Positions 42,886 to 51,392 of a DNA stretch of 64,000 bases are shown here, piece by piece (the first letter of the stretch is position 1; every line of letters begins with the position of its first letter). The stretch comes from JACVRW01 sp035650215 (GTDB lineage: Bacteria; Actinomycetota; Thermoleophilia; Solirubrobacterales; Thermoleophilaceae). Below the pieces are notes generated by a model. It was given only the letters and a program-made list of their open reading frames with translations. It ran no database searches and had not been told where the DNA came from. The translations under genes were made by a program, and so were the position numbers. Location of the stretch: contig DASRIC010000055.1 of assembly GCA_035650215.1 (NCBI GenBank), positions 1 through 64,000 of the forward strand, written 5' to 3'.

Positions 42886-44349
42886 TCATCGTAACGTGGC
42901 CTGTTCACAAACGGAACCGTGATTCCGGCCTTGCGCCGGCTCGCCGGGCGCGAGCCACGCGGCGAGGGTCGCGTCCGGGCGCACCAGCAGGGCCGCCCCG
43001 TCCTGCAGCCCGAGGCCCCAGGCGGCGAGCGCGTCCACGCGTCTCACGCTCACGGGCGGGCCCACACGCTCCGCGGCCCAGCGGTGCTCGGGGGCACCCT
43101 CGGGCCCGGCGATCAGGGTGAGACCGGGTGACACGAGATCGAGCGTCGAGGTGCGGCGCTCACCACCTGCCGAGCTCCAGAGGTGGCGGATGCGGGGGCC
43201 GAGGTCGACCCTGAACTCGCCGTCCGTCTCCCGCATGGTGCCCGCGGGGTCGAGCGAGCGGCGGATGTTGTGCCTCACGGCCGGCAGGCGGTCGCGCTCG
43301 TAGGTGTCGAGCAGGGCGTCGGGTGCCCAGCCCCGCAGCACCCAGCCGAGCTTCCAGCCCAGGTCGAAGCCCCCTCGGATCGCCATGTTCATACCGGTGC
43401 CGCCCCGCGGCGTGACCCGGTGCGCGGCGTCTCCCACGAGGAAGGCGCTGTCGCGCCGGAAGGTCTCGGCGAGGCCGGCCGCGAAGCTGAACACGCCGGT
43501 CCGCTCCACGTCGACCTCGAGCCGCGGCACGCCCGCGCCGGTGCGGACCGCCGCCATGAGCCGCGCCTCGGTGAGCGCCTCCGGCCCGCCGTGAGCGTCC
43601 ACCGTCGCGCCATAGATCCAGCGATCGTCACGGCCGGCGGGGAGGAAGATGCCGGGTGCTCCCGGGTGCTCGATCGAGTAGAGGCCGTAGCGGTGCTCGT
43701 CGAGGAGGCCCCACAGTGACGCGCGAAACAGGACGCTCACGCTGTCGTGGAGCCTCTGCTCGTGCAGCATCCGGATTCCGAGCTGCGCCCGGATCCGGCT
43801 GTAGGCGCCGTCCGCCGCCACGAGGTAGCGCGCCCGGATCGTGTGCGGCTCGCCCGCGCCGTCGCGAAGCGTGGCCTCCACCCCGTCCGCCGACGCGCGC
43901 ACGTCGGCAAGCTCGGTGCCGAGCGCCACTCGCGCCGGGCCGAGCCCGCGCACGTGCTCCAGCAGCAGCGGCTCGAGCTGGTCCTGCGGCACGCAGGCCG
44001 GCGCGGTGGGGCTGATCAGCGCGCTCTCGGCGCGCGTGGGGATGCCCACCGGCATCGGCGAGCCGCCTCCGACCGCGGCCAGCGTCTCGCAGGACCAGGC
44101 CACGAACTCCACGTCGTTGGCACGGGCGCGCAGGGCGCCCTCGAGACCGAAGCTCCGCATCAGCTCCATCGAGCCGAGGCTCAGGTAGGTGGCGCGCGGC
44201 AGGCTGGAGAGCTCGTCGCGGCGCTCGACCAGGAGGCACTCGACGCCCGCCCGGGCGAGCGCGATCGCGCAGGTGAGCCCCGCGGGCCCGGCGCCGACGA
44301 TCAGGACGGGGACCTCGTCGTCAATTTCATCCGACACCTTGTAGTTCAT
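42886..44349 (-). CDS. FAD-dependent aromatic monooxygenase
   Basis: 487 aa. PheA/TfdB-type hydroxylase: VLIVGAGPAGLTCAIALARAG (FAD Rossmann), YLVAADGAYSRIRAQLGI (DG motif), AFLVGDAAHRVTPRGGTGMNMAIRGGFDLGWKL (GD motif), and a C-terminal thioredoxin-like domain reduced in length. It hydroxylates phenols or polyketide-like aromatics with NAD(P)H and oxygen. It is divergent from a TetR regulator with a perfect palindrome between them, so it is likely substrate-inducible. Confidence 0.87.
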   Translation of the reverse strand: MNYKVSDEIDDEVPVLIVGAGPAGLTCAIALARAGVECLLVERRDELSSLPRATYLSLGSMELMRSFGLEGALRARANDVEFVAWSCETLAAVGGGSPMPVGIPTRAESALISPTAPACVPQDQLEPLLLEHVRGLGPARVALGTELADVRASADGVEATLRDGAGEPHTIRARYLVAADGAYSRIRAQLGIRMLHEQRLHDSVSVLFRASLWGLLDEHRYGLYSIEHPGAPGIFLPAGRDDRWIYGATVDAHGGPEALTEARLMAAVRTGAGVPRLEVDVERTGVFSFAAGLAETFRRDSAFLVGDAAHRVTPRGGTGMNMAIRGGFDLGWKLGWVLRGWAPDALLDTYERDRLPAVRHNIRRSLDPAGTMRETDGEFRVDLGPRIRHLWSSAGGERRTSTLDLVSPGLTLIAGPEGAPEHRWAAERVGPPVSVRRVDALAAWGLGLQDGAALLVRPDATLAAWLAPGEPAQGRNHGSVCEQATLR

Positions 44350-44360
44350 CGGACGTACTG

Positions 44361-44375
44361 TAGTCCGTCGGACTA
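44361..44375. promoter_or_regulatory. Palindromic operator between monooxygenase and TetR genes
   Basis: Perfect 7-bp arms TAGTCCG-T-CGGACTA, 11 bp upstream of the monooxygenase ATG and 33 bp upstream of the divergent TetR ATG. Size and position fit a TetR operator controlling both genes. The flanking GTACTG/ACTATC bases may belong to the promoters. Confidence 0.62.
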
Positions 44376-44408
44376 TCTGTTGTGTGAAATAGCTAACATT
44401 GCGAGCCG

Positions 44409-45038
44409 ATGGCCAGCCGCAAGTACGAGCAGCGCCTGCGGGCGGAGTCGGCGGAGGAGACCAGGCGGCGCATCCTCGACGCGGTGTACGCGCGGATGCG
44501 GGCCGCGCCGGCGCGGCCGATCAGCGTCGACGCCGTGGCGCGCGACGCCCGGGTCGCGCGCTCGACCGTCTACGCCGTCTTCGGCTCGCGCGCCGGGCTG
44601 TTCGACGCGCTCGCCCAGGAGGTCGCCGACCGGGGCGGCTACGACGCCCTGCTAGAGGCGGTTCGCGACCCGGACGTGCGGGTGACGCTGTCCAAGGGCT
44701 TCCGCGCATCGGTGGGGATGTACGCGGCCGACCGCGACGTGTTCCGCGTGCTCTTCTCGATGGCGGAGCTGGATGCGGAGGCCGTGGGCGGCGCGGTCGG
44801 CCGGATCGACGACGAGCGGCGGGCGGGCATGGCGCGTCTTGCCCGGCGGCTCGGCCGTGCGAGCCTCCTGCGCGACGGCGTGAGCGTCGAGCGAGCCGCC
44901 CACGTGCTCTGGGTGCTCGCGAGCTTCGACGCCTTCGACCTGCTCTACAGCGGCCGCGGGCTCGACGCGGACGCGGTCTCCGACGTGCTGCTCGAGATGG
45001 CCGCCGGCGCGCTGCTGGCGCCGGGCGCGCTCGAGTAG
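44409..45038 (+). CDS. TetR/AcrR family regulator, divergent from the monooxygenase
   Basis: 209 aa, ATG. HTH: ETRRRILDAVYARMRA, PISVDAVARDARVARSTVYAVFGSRAGLFDALA. The C-terminal helical domain ends AAGALLAPGALE. It is the probable binder of the TAGTCCG palindrome upstream, regulating the monooxygenase operon and itself. Its TAG stop shares a G with hairpin element copy 3. Confidence 0.86.
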   Translation: MASRKYEQRLRAESAEETRRRILDAVYARMRAAPARPISVDAVARDARVARSTVYAVFGSRAGLFDALAQEVADRGGYDALLEAVRDPDVRVTLSKGFRASVGMYAADRDVFRVLFSMAELDAEAVGGAVGRIDDERRAGMARLARRLGRASLLRDGVSVERAAHVLWVLASFDAFDLLYSGRGLDADAVSDVLLEMAAGALLAPGALE

Positions 45039-45081
45039 AACGTCCCTGAGCACCCCCCATAGCGACCAGTCCGGGACGTTC
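45038..45081. repeat. 44-bp hairpin element, copy 3
   Basis: Begins GAACGTCCC on the last base of the TetR stop codon and ends GGGACGTTC, 6 bp before the stop of the convergent CMD gene. The internal sequence is nearly identical to copy 1 (39 of 44 bases overall). Placement between convergent genes suggests a role in 3'-end formation or a repeat that tolerates only such sites. Confidence 0.88.
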
Positions 45082-45087
45082 GCCCTC

Positions 45088-45582
45088 TCATCGCTCGTAG
45101 CTCCCCGGGATCCAGGTGCGGGTGGTCACGCTCACGGCGTTCCAGGCGTTGATCGCGACCACCAGGCTCACGAGCGCCGCGAGCTCATCCGCGTCGTAGT
45201 GCTCGGCGGCCGCGTCGAAGGCCTCCTGCGGCACGTGGTCGCGGGCCACGAGGGTGATCGACTCGGTGAGGGCGAGGGCGGCCCGTTCGCGCTCGCTGAA
45301 GTAGGGCGTCTCGCGCCAGGCCGGCAGGGCGTAGAGACGCTGCTCGGTCTCGCCGATCGCGCGGGCGTCCTTGCTGTGCATGTCGATGCAGTAGGCGCAG
45401 CCGTTGAGCTGCGAGGCCCGCAGGCGCACCAGCTCGCGCAGCTTCGGGTCGAGGTCGACCCGGTCGAGCTCCTTGGTGGCGGCGTTGTCGAGGTGGCTGA
45501 GCGCGCGCGAGACGCCGGCCGCGTGGGCGTCGAAGTCGAGTCGAACGGGGATCTGGACGCGAGTCGTGTCTGTTGGTGCCAT
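45088..45582 (-). CDS. Carboxymuconolactone decarboxylase / AhpD-like protein
   Basis: 164 aa. CMD helical core with LRELVRLRASQLNGCAYCIDMHSKDARAIGE: the CxxC-x3-H motif of alkylhydroperoxidase AhpD-like proteins is intact. Members reduce peroxides through this disulfide pair or act as decarboxylases. No AhpC or lipoyl partner is nearby. It is divergent from the MocR regulator gene by 46 bp and could be its target. Confidence 0.88.
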   Translation of the reverse strand: MAPTDTTRVQIPVRLDFDAHAAGVSRALSHLDNAATKELDRVDLDPKLRELVRLRASQLNGCAYCIDMHSKDARAIGETEQRLYALPAWRETPYFSERERAALALTESITLVARDHVPQEAFDAAAEHYDADELAALVSLVVAINAWNAVSVTTRTWIPGSYER

Positions 45583-45617
45583 ACCCGGAAGCTATCCGGT
45601 GATCGGCCCAGCGCTAA

Positions 45618-45656
45618 GGTCCACTTCTATGCCAGAAACATGGGCCACTTCTGGAC
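45618..45656. promoter_or_regulatory. Direct CCACTTCT boxes at the MocR gene start
   Basis: CCACTTCT occurs at 45621-45628 and again at 45645-45652, 24 bp apart. The outer bases GTCCA (45619-45623) and TGGAC (45652-45656) form an inverted pair. The reverse complement contains AAGTGG, the core reported for PdxR/MocR boxes. The second box lies within the first codons of the regulator gene, suggesting autoregulation. Confidence 0.45.
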
Positions 45657-47044
45657 TCGACCTGCACCTCGAGGTCGGCGGCACTCGCGTCCGCGCGGGG
45701 CTGGAGGGCGCCCTGCGCGACGCCGTGCGCACGGGTCGGCTGGCGGCCGGGGCGAGGCTTCCGTCGTCGCGGTCCCTGGCGGCCGACCTCGGGATCGCGC
45801 GCAACACCGTGGCCGACGCATACGCGCAGCTGGTGGCGGAGGGCTGGCTCGTGGCCCGGCGCGGATCGGGCACGCGGGTGTCGGAGCGGGCGCCCGAACT
45901 GGCGGCGGACCCCACACCCACCGCCGAGGAGGCCGCCGGCCCCCGCTACAGCCTGCGCCCCGGCGTCCCCGACCTGTCCGGCTTCCCGCGCTCGGCATGG
46001 ATGACGGCGAGCCGCCGCGCCATCCGGGCGGCGCCGTTCGACTCACTCGGCTACGGCGACCCTCGTGGCCGACCTGAGCTGCGCCGCGCCCTCGCCGGCT
46101 ACCTCGCACGCGCGCGCGGGGTCCGGACGAGCCCGGAGCGGCTCGTCGTCTGCTCGGGCTTCACGCAGGGCCTCGCGCTCCTGTGCGAGGTGCTCCGCGC
46201 GCGCGGCGCGCGGGAGCTCGCCGTCGAGGCCTTCGGACTGCCGTGGCATCGCGAGCTGGCCGAGCGCGCCGGCCTCGAGCTCTGCCCGCTGCCGGTCGAC
46301 GCGGAAGGCGCCCGGACCGACGAGCTCCGTGACGCCGGTGCGGTGCTGCTCACGCCTGCTCACCAGTTCCCCCGCGGGATGGCGCTGGCGCCGGAGCGCC
46401 GCGTGGACGCTATCGAGTGGGCCACGCGCAGCGCCGGCCTGCTGATCGAGGACGACTACGACGGCGAGTTCCGCTACGACCGCCAGCCCGTGGGCGCCCT
46501 CCAGGCACTTGCGCCCGAGCAGGTCGTGTACGCCGGCACGGCGAGCAAGACGCTGGCGCCCGGGCTCCGGCTCGGCTGGCTCGCGCTCCCGGCGGCGCTC
46601 GTCGACGAGGTTGCCTCCGCAAAGGCCCGGGCCGACTCTCACAGCGCCACCCTCGACCAGCTGACGCTGGCCGAGCTGCTCGAGAGCGGCGCGTACGACC
46701 GCCACGTCCGCCGCTCGCGGCTCGCCTACCGGCGCCGGCGCGACCGGCTGGTGGAGGCGCTCCACAGGCAGGCCCCGGAGGTCCGAGTGACCGGGATCGC
46801 AGCCGGCCTTCACGCGCTCGTCGAGCTGCCGGCGGGCCAGATGGAGGCGCAGGTGGTGGCGCGGGCCGAGAAGCGCGGCCTCGCGCTCGAGGGCCTCGGC
46901 GCCTACGCCTTCGAGGGCCACGAGGCCGAGCACGCGCCGTCCCTGGTGGTGGGCTACGGCACGCCGGCCGACCACGAGTTCACCGCCGCCGTGGCCCGCC
47001 TAACAGCCAGCATCGCCGACGGCGGGCGGGCGTCTTTGGAATGA
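45629..47044 (+). CDS. MocR/PdxR-type PLP-dependent regulator
   Basis: 471 aa from ATG 45629. N-terminal GntR winged helix (LRDAVRTGRLAAGARLPSSRSLAADLGIARNTVADAYAQLVAEGWL), a linker, and an aminotransferase-like domain with SLGYGDPRGRPELRRALAGYLARARGV, LLIEDDYDGEFRYDR and the PLP lysine in YAGTASKTLAPGLRLGW. Such proteins sense PLP or amino-compounds such as GABA. Possible target: its own gene and the divergent AhpD-like gene. Confidence 0.9.
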   Translation: MPETWATSGLDLHLEVGGTRVRAGLEGALRDAVRTGRLAAGARLPSSRSLAADLGIARNTVADAYAQLVAEGWLVARRGSGTRVSERAPELAADPTPTAEEAAGPRYSLRPGVPDLSGFPRSAWMTASRRAIRAAPFDSLGYGDPRGRPELRRALAGYLARARGVRTSPERLVVCSGFTQGLALLCEVLRARGARELAVEAFGLPWHRELAERAGLELCPLPVDAEGARTDELRDAGAVLLTPAHQFPRGMALAPERRVDAIEWATRSAGLLIEDDYDGEFRYDRQPVGALQALAPEQVVYAGTASKTLAPGLRLGWLALPAALVDEVASAKARADSHSATLDQLTLAELLESGAYDRHVRRSRLAYRRRRDRLVEALHRQAPEVRVTGIAAGLHALVELPAGQMEAQVVARAEKRGLALEGLGAYAFEGHEAEHAPSLVVGYGTPADHEFTAAVARLTASIADGGRASLE

Positions 47045-47051
47045 TCGGATC

Positions 47052-47495
47052 ATGTCCGCGCGCTTCGAAGGGACCGCCGTGGTCGACCGGCCGATCGAGG
47101 AGGTGTTCGCGTTCCTCGCGGACGGAGAGAACGATCCGAAGTTCAGCCCGCGCGTGCTCGAGATCAAGAAGACGACCGACGGCCCCTCTGGAGTCGGCAC
47201 GGTCTACGCCAGCACCGTCAAGGACGCGGGCATGAAGACCCAGCGCGAGTTCAAGCTCACCGAGTTCGACGCGCCCACGCGGATCCGCTGGACCGAGCTA
47301 TCCAAGAACATGATCACCGTTTCTGAAGGCGGCTACGACCTCGCCCCGGAGGGCGAGGGCACCCGCCTGACCGTGCACAACGAGTTCGAGGGCCACGGCT
47401 TCGGAAAGGTGATCCTGCCGCTCGCGCTGCGCTCGGCCCGCAAGGGCGCCGACGACTTCGCGGGCGCGATCAAGGCGGCGGTCGAGGCGTCCTGA
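47052..47495 (+). CDS. SRPBCC family protein
   Basis: 147 aa. START/Bet v1-like fold: FEGTAVVDRPIEEVFAFLADGENDPKFSP, TVYASTVKDAGMKTQREFKLTEFDAPTRIRWTE, ending in a long C-terminal helix (LRSARKGADDFAGAIKAAVE). It binds hydrophobic ligands or acts as a polyketide cyclase or coenzyme Q-binding-like protein. It starts 7 bp after the MocR gene. The last 26 bp overlap the convergent cyclase-like gene. Confidence 0.84.
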   Translation: MSARFEGTAVVDRPIEEVFAFLADGENDPKFSPRVLEIKKTTDGPSGVGTVYASTVKDAGMKTQREFKLTEFDAPTRIRWTELSKNMITVSEGGYDLAPEGEGTRLTVHNEFEGHGFGKVILPLALRSARKGADDFAGAIKAAVEAS

Positions 47496-48330
47496 CCTGG
47501 TGACCTGAGTCGGCCGGCTCGGCCGACCGCAGCGGCGGGAACTCGTCGGCGAGGTCGGCCGCCTCCAGCTGGAACAGCTCGATCGGCTCGGGCAGACCGC
47601 GGAAGCGCCAGGCGCCGAGGTTCGTCACGTCCGCGCCGTCGGGCAGCGAGTCCGCGACGGCCGCGCGGACGGCCGACGACATCACCACCTGGCCGCCGTG
47701 CGCCGCGAAGCAGATGCGCGCCGCGGCATGCACCGAGAGGCCCACGTAGCCGGTCTCGGTCAGGGACGGCCGCCCGCGGTGGAGCCCGATCCGCAGGCGA
47801 ACGTCGCTCCCGTCAGGCCAGTCGCTCACGCGCGTGGCGCGCTGAATCGCGAGCGCCGCGTCGACCGCCGCCGGCGCGTGCTCGAACACCGCGAAGTGGT
47901 CGTCGCCGCGGGCCGACGCCTCGTGCCCTCCCGCCGAGCGCACCGCGGCGCGCACCAGACGGCGCACCCCGGCCAACAGCGAGGCGTAGTGGTCACCGGT
48001 GCGCCGGAGCAGCTCGGTCGACCCCTCGATGTCCGTGAGCAGGAAGGTGACCTGCCCCCGCGGGAGCTTCTTCTGCGGCTGCAGCTGGGCGTTGATGAAG
48101 CCGATCGGCATGATCCCGTGCTTCTTCGCCGCTCGCAGGAGCTTGCTGCGCGCCCGGTCGCGCGCGTCGTCGTCCTCGAACGCCACCTGGTTGAAGCGCG
48201 ACAGGGCGTTGCGCACGTGCGCCGGATCGTGCATCGGCAGGCGACGCTTGCCCTGCGAGTCGATGTACGCGAAGGCGCTGTCGGGGAGCTGGGCGCGCTC
48301 CTTCGCGCTGAGCGGCGGCATCCCCGGCAT
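47470..48330 (-). CDS. Class III nucleotide cyclase domain with N-terminal DUF6582-like region
   Basis: 286 aa. Residues about 1-75 (SAKERAQLPDSAFAYIDSQGKRRLPMHDPAHVRNALSRF split in two short motifs, and LLRAAKKHGI) resemble the DUF6582 module known mostly from phage and capsid-protease contexts. Residues about 90-265 form a class III cyclase homology domain: FLLTDIEGSTELLRRTG (metal Asp), ARGDDHFAVF (second metal Asp), LRIGLHRGRP, VGLSVHAAARICFAAHGGQVV. No receptor or membrane domain. Whether it makes cyclic nucleotide is uncertain. It overlaps the convergent SRPBCC gene. Confidence 0.8.
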   Translation of the reverse strand: MPGMPPLSAKERAQLPDSAFAYIDSQGKRRLPMHDPAHVRNALSRFNQVAFEDDDARDRARSKLLRAAKKHGIMPIGFINAQLQPQKKLPRGQVTFLLTDIEGSTELLRRTGDHYASLLAGVRRLVRAAVRSAGGHEASARGDDHFAVFEHAPAAVDAALAIQRATRVSDWPDGSDVRLRIGLHRGRPSLTETGYVGLSVHAAARICFAAHGGQVVMSSAVRAAVADSLPDGADVTNLGAWRFRGLPEPIELFQLEAADLADEFPPLRSAEPADSGHQVRTPRPPP

Positions 48331-48363
48331 GATCGCAAGGCCGGGCGGCGGTAGGTTCGTAGC

Positions 48364-49461
48364 ATGGACAGGGAGCAGATCCTCGCCTTCCGCCTCGCCC
48401 GCACCGGCCTGGCGCGGCGCGGCGCGACCAGCCTCGCCGAGGCGGCGGCCACCCCCGCCTCCGACTTCGCGCGCGACGCCGCCCTGCAGGCTCTCGCGGC
48501 GCGGCGGCGCGACTCACTCACCCGCGCGGCCTACGACGACGCCGTCGAGAGCGGCGAGGAGATCGTGGTCGCCCACGTCGTCAGGGGCGCGATCCACGCC
48601 CTGCCGGCGGACGACCACGCCCTGTTCGGTCGCGCCCTGATCGCCACGGACGACGAGGAGCTCGGGCCGCAACTGGGCCGCCAGGTCCAGCGGCTCGCAA
48701 AGGAGCACAGCTTCGCGCCGAGCGCCGCGCTGGCCGAGGTCGCGGACGCCACCGCGGACGCGCTCGCGGGTGGCCGGGCGCTCAGCAAGAACGAGCTCCA
48801 CGAGCAGCTCCGCCGGCGGCTGCGCAAGGAGCTGCTCCCCTGGTGCAAGGGCTGCAAGAGCCACCACGCGCCCCCGATGCTATGGCGCTACGCCGGGGTG
48901 CAGGCGGGCGCCCGGCTCGACCCCAAGCGCCGCTACCTGCTGGGCGCGCCACGCGGCAGTCCGGCGGCCGCCGAAGCGGCGCGGCGTTTCCTCGCGAGCT
49001 ACGCACCCGCGACGGCAGGCGACCTGGCCGACTGGGCGGGCATCGCAAGGTCGCACGCCGACCGGGTCTGGGCCGAGATCGCGGACGAGCTGATCGAGGT
49101 CAAGGCCGGACGGCGGACCGTATACGCCCTCGCGGCCGACCGCGCGGACCTCGAGGATCCTTCCGCCGCCGAGGGCGTGGTCCTGATCCCGCCGGGCGAC
49201 CCCTACCTGCAGAAGGTCAACCGCCCGCTGCTCGCGCCCGATCCCGAGCTGCGCAAGCGCCTCTTCCGACCGGTAGCGAGCCCCGGCGTCGTGCTTGCAG
49301 GCGGGCGGCTCGTGGGCCTCTGGCGCGCGAAGTCGAAGGGCAAGAAGGCGGAGATCGCGGTCGAGAAGCTCGGTCGCGTGGCGCGGCACGACCTCGAGGC
49401 GGAGGCGGAGCGGATCGCCGCCCTGCGCGGCGCGGGCGAGCCCGTGCTCGTAGTGGACTGA
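48364..49461 (+). CDS. Winged-helix DNA-binding protein (AlkZ-like/HTH_42)
   Basis: 365 aa. Three stacked winged-helix units typical of the AlkZ/YcaQ-like DUF1006 superfamily: LAFRLARTGLARR at the start, LSKNELHEQLRRRLRKEL, ATAGDLADWAGIARSHADRVW, then VVLIPPGDPYLQKVNRPLLAPD and VVLAGGRLVGLWRAKSKGKKAEI near the end. AlkZ enzymes excise crosslinked or alkylated bases, usually through a QxQ/QxD pair. No such motif is obvious here, so glycosylase activity is unproven. Confidence 0.8.
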   Translation: MDREQILAFRLARTGLARRGATSLAEAAATPASDFARDAALQALAARRRDSLTRAAYDDAVESGEEIVVAHVVRGAIHALPADDHALFGRALIATDDEELGPQLGRQVQRLAKEHSFAPSAALAEVADATADALAGGRALSKNELHEQLRRRLRKELLPWCKGCKSHHAPPMLWRYAGVQAGARLDPKRRYLLGAPRGSPAAAEAARRFLASYAPATAGDLADWAGIARSHADRVWAEIADELIEVKAGRRTVYALAADRADLEDPSAAEGVVLIPPGDPYLQKVNRPLLAPDPELRKRLFRPVASPGVVLAGGRLVGLWRAKSKGKKAEIAVEKLGRVARHDLEAEAERIAALRGAGEPVLVVD

Positions 49462-49477
49462 GCGCGAGCGCTCAGTC
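49456..49477. terminator. Hairpin overlapping the end of the winged-helix gene
   Basis: Perfect 10-bp arms GACTGAGCGC and GCGCTCAGTC separated by GA. The TGA stop (49459-49461) is inside the left arm. No T-run follows. Likely a 3'-end stabilising or terminating hairpin. Confidence 0.5.
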
Positions 49478-49634
49478 GGCCCATTGCCCAGCGCCGGGCG
49501 GCGGGGTCCGCACCACACCGCGTAGAGCGCTTGACAGCGCTCGAGCCGCACCGAGATACTGAACCTCGTCTGCTCGGTCCGATGCCCGAGGTCCGGCGCG
49601 TGTCGCCGGGCTCGGGCTCTTTAGACGGTACAGC

Positions 49635-49648
49635 TGCAAACGATTGCA
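49635..49648. promoter_or_regulatory. LacI/GalR-type operator before the amidohydrolase
   Basis: TGCAAACGATTGCA matches the general LacI-family half-site pattern TGNAANCGNTTNCA at every fixed position; flanking C and G extend the arms to CTGCAA/TTGCAG. It lies 23 bp upstream of the amidohydrolase ATG, between a TTTAGACGGTAC stretch and the ribosome site, so a bound repressor would block the promoter or elongation. No LacI-family gene is in the window. Confidence 0.62.
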
Positions 49649-49671
49649 GACGGGGAGAGAGGGGTGACCTC

Positions 49672-51375
49672 ATGGGCGACGGGTCTGTAGGGAAGTTCCG
49701 GCGAGCCGCAACGGTGCTGGCCGCGGCCGCCGTCGCGGCCGGATCGACCGCCGTGCTCGCGAACGCGGGCGGCGGCCAGAACGACGATCGGGGCAACGGG
49801 GTGAACCTCGGCACGCTCGGTGTGCCGACGATGATCCTCTACGACGGCAAGATCTCGACCGTCGACAGGCGCAACTCGACGGTCGAGGCGATCGCGCTGC
49901 GCGACGACGAGATCATGGCGACCGGCAGCACGCGGTCGATACGGAGGCTCGCCCGGCGCGGCACGACGCGCATCGACCTCAACGGCCGCCGCGTGCTTCC
50001 CGGCCTGATCGACGGGCACCTTCACGGCATGCGGGAGGGCTACCACTGCTGGACCCAGGTCGTGCGGCTCGACCTCGTGACGAGCCGGGCTGAGGCGCTG
50101 GCGAGGTACCGGGCGAAGGCGGACGAGCTCGCCGATGGCCGCTGGATCTGGACGACCTCCGGGGGCTGGAACCTGAACCAGCTCGACGACCCGACGGTGT
50201 TCACCTACGACGAGCTGAACGCCGCGGCGCCGAACAACCCCCTCTGGATCCAGGGCAGCGGCTTCAGCGGCGCGCGCGTGAACAGGGCGGCGCTGAGCGC
50301 TGCCGGGCTCACGGAGACCTCACCCGGCGTCACGCTCGGCCCTGACGGCCGTCCGACCGGGGCGGTCACCGGCGCGGCGAGTGCGGCGATCAACGCGGCG
50401 ATCCTCGCCCAGCTCGACCAGCTGGGGATCGATGGTGAGGCGGGCTGCCTGCAGGACTTCATCGCCGAGGCCAACAGCCGCGGCCTGACGGCCTGGAAGG
50501 ACGCCGGCGGCAATACGGCGCCGTGGAGCACCATCGGCGCGATCAACGAGGGGACGCACGTCGAGGAGGGCGCCATGGCGCTCTACCGCGAGCATGGCCT
50601 CAATGCGCGCATCGCGTTCAACGCGATGAGCGGATACGCCGGCTGGCCACGGCAGGAGCAGGACATGCGCAACGAGTTCGGCTTCCTCGGCGACGACATG
50701 TTCCGCTACCTCGGGCCCGGCGAGGACATGATGCCGGACGACCCCGACTACCAGACGTACACCCGCGCCGCGGCCAACAAGCGGCTCAGCGTCGAGACGC
50801 ACGTCGGCGCCCTCGATCCCTTGCTCGCCGGTTTCGAGGAGGGCAACAAGGTCTACTCGGTGTCGAAGCTCAAGTGGCGGGTCGCGCACCCGAACAACAA
50901 CGAGCCGAGCGACGCGCAGCTCGCCCGTGCCAACGCCCTCGGCGTCGGCTGGGCGCTCACGTTCTCGGCGGTTCGAAACGGTGCTCCCGGTCCGCGCTAC
51001 AAGACGGTGATGGACAGCGGCGCGCACATGTGCCTGGCCACCGACGCGATGAACGTCGCGCCGTGGGCTCCGTTCCAGACGCTGTGGTACGTGACGACCG
51101 GTCAGACCATGCTGCCCGGCGTCACGGGCGTCCCGCCGGAGCAGCGGCTCACCCGCACCGAGGCGCTTCGCCACGCGACGGTGGAGTGCGGGTGGTTCAT
51201 CGACCAAGAGGGGCGCGTCGGCTCCCTCGAGCCCGGGCGTCACGCCGACCTGATCGTCCTGAGCGACGATTACTTCAAGGTTCCTGACGACAGGATCAAG
51301 GACATCCGCTCAAACCTCACGATCGTCGACGGACGGATCGTGCACGCGGACGGCCCGTTCAACGACGTGCGCTAG
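49672..51375 (+). CDS. Exported YtcJ-like amidohydrolase
   Basis: 567 aa from ATG 49672, preceded by a very strong purine-rich ribosome site (GGGGAGAGAGGGG). Signal peptide (FRRAATVLAAAAVAAGSTAVLANAGG). Amidohydrolase_3 barrel: LPGLIDGHLHGMREG (metal HxH), TSGGWNLNQLDDP, the barrel segments LSVETHVGALDPLL and WRVAHPNNNEP (later metal His residues), CLATDAMNVAPWAPF (catalytic Asp), and closing SLEPGRHADLIVLSDD. It probably hydrolyses an amide or ester outside the membrane. A LacI-type operator lies 23 bp upstream. Confidence 0.86.
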   Translation: MGDGSVGKFRRAATVLAAAAVAAGSTAVLANAGGGQNDDRGNGVNLGTLGVPTMILYDGKISTVDRRNSTVEAIALRDDEIMATGSTRSIRRLARRGTTRIDLNGRRVLPGLIDGHLHGMREGYHCWTQVVRLDLVTSRAEALARYRAKADELADGRWIWTTSGGWNLNQLDDPTVFTYDELNAAAPNNPLWIQGSGFSGARVNRAALSAAGLTETSPGVTLGPDGRPTGAVTGAASAAINAAILAQLDQLGIDGEAGCLQDFIAEANSRGLTAWKDAGGNTAPWSTIGAINEGTHVEEGAMALYREHGLNARIAFNAMSGYAGWPRQEQDMRNEFGFLGDDMFRYLGPGEDMMPDDPDYQTYTRAAANKRLSVETHVGALDPLLAGFEEGNKVYSVSKLKWRVAHPNNNEPSDAQLARANALGVGWALTFSAVRNGAPGPRYKTVMDSGAHMCLATDAMNVAPWAPFQTLWYVTTGQTMLPGVTGVPPEQRLTRTEALRHATVECGWFIDQEGRVGSLEPGRHADLIVLSDDYFKVPDDRIKDIRSNLTIVDGRIVHADGPFNDVR

Positions 51376-51392
51376 GAGAGGTAACCGGCTGA

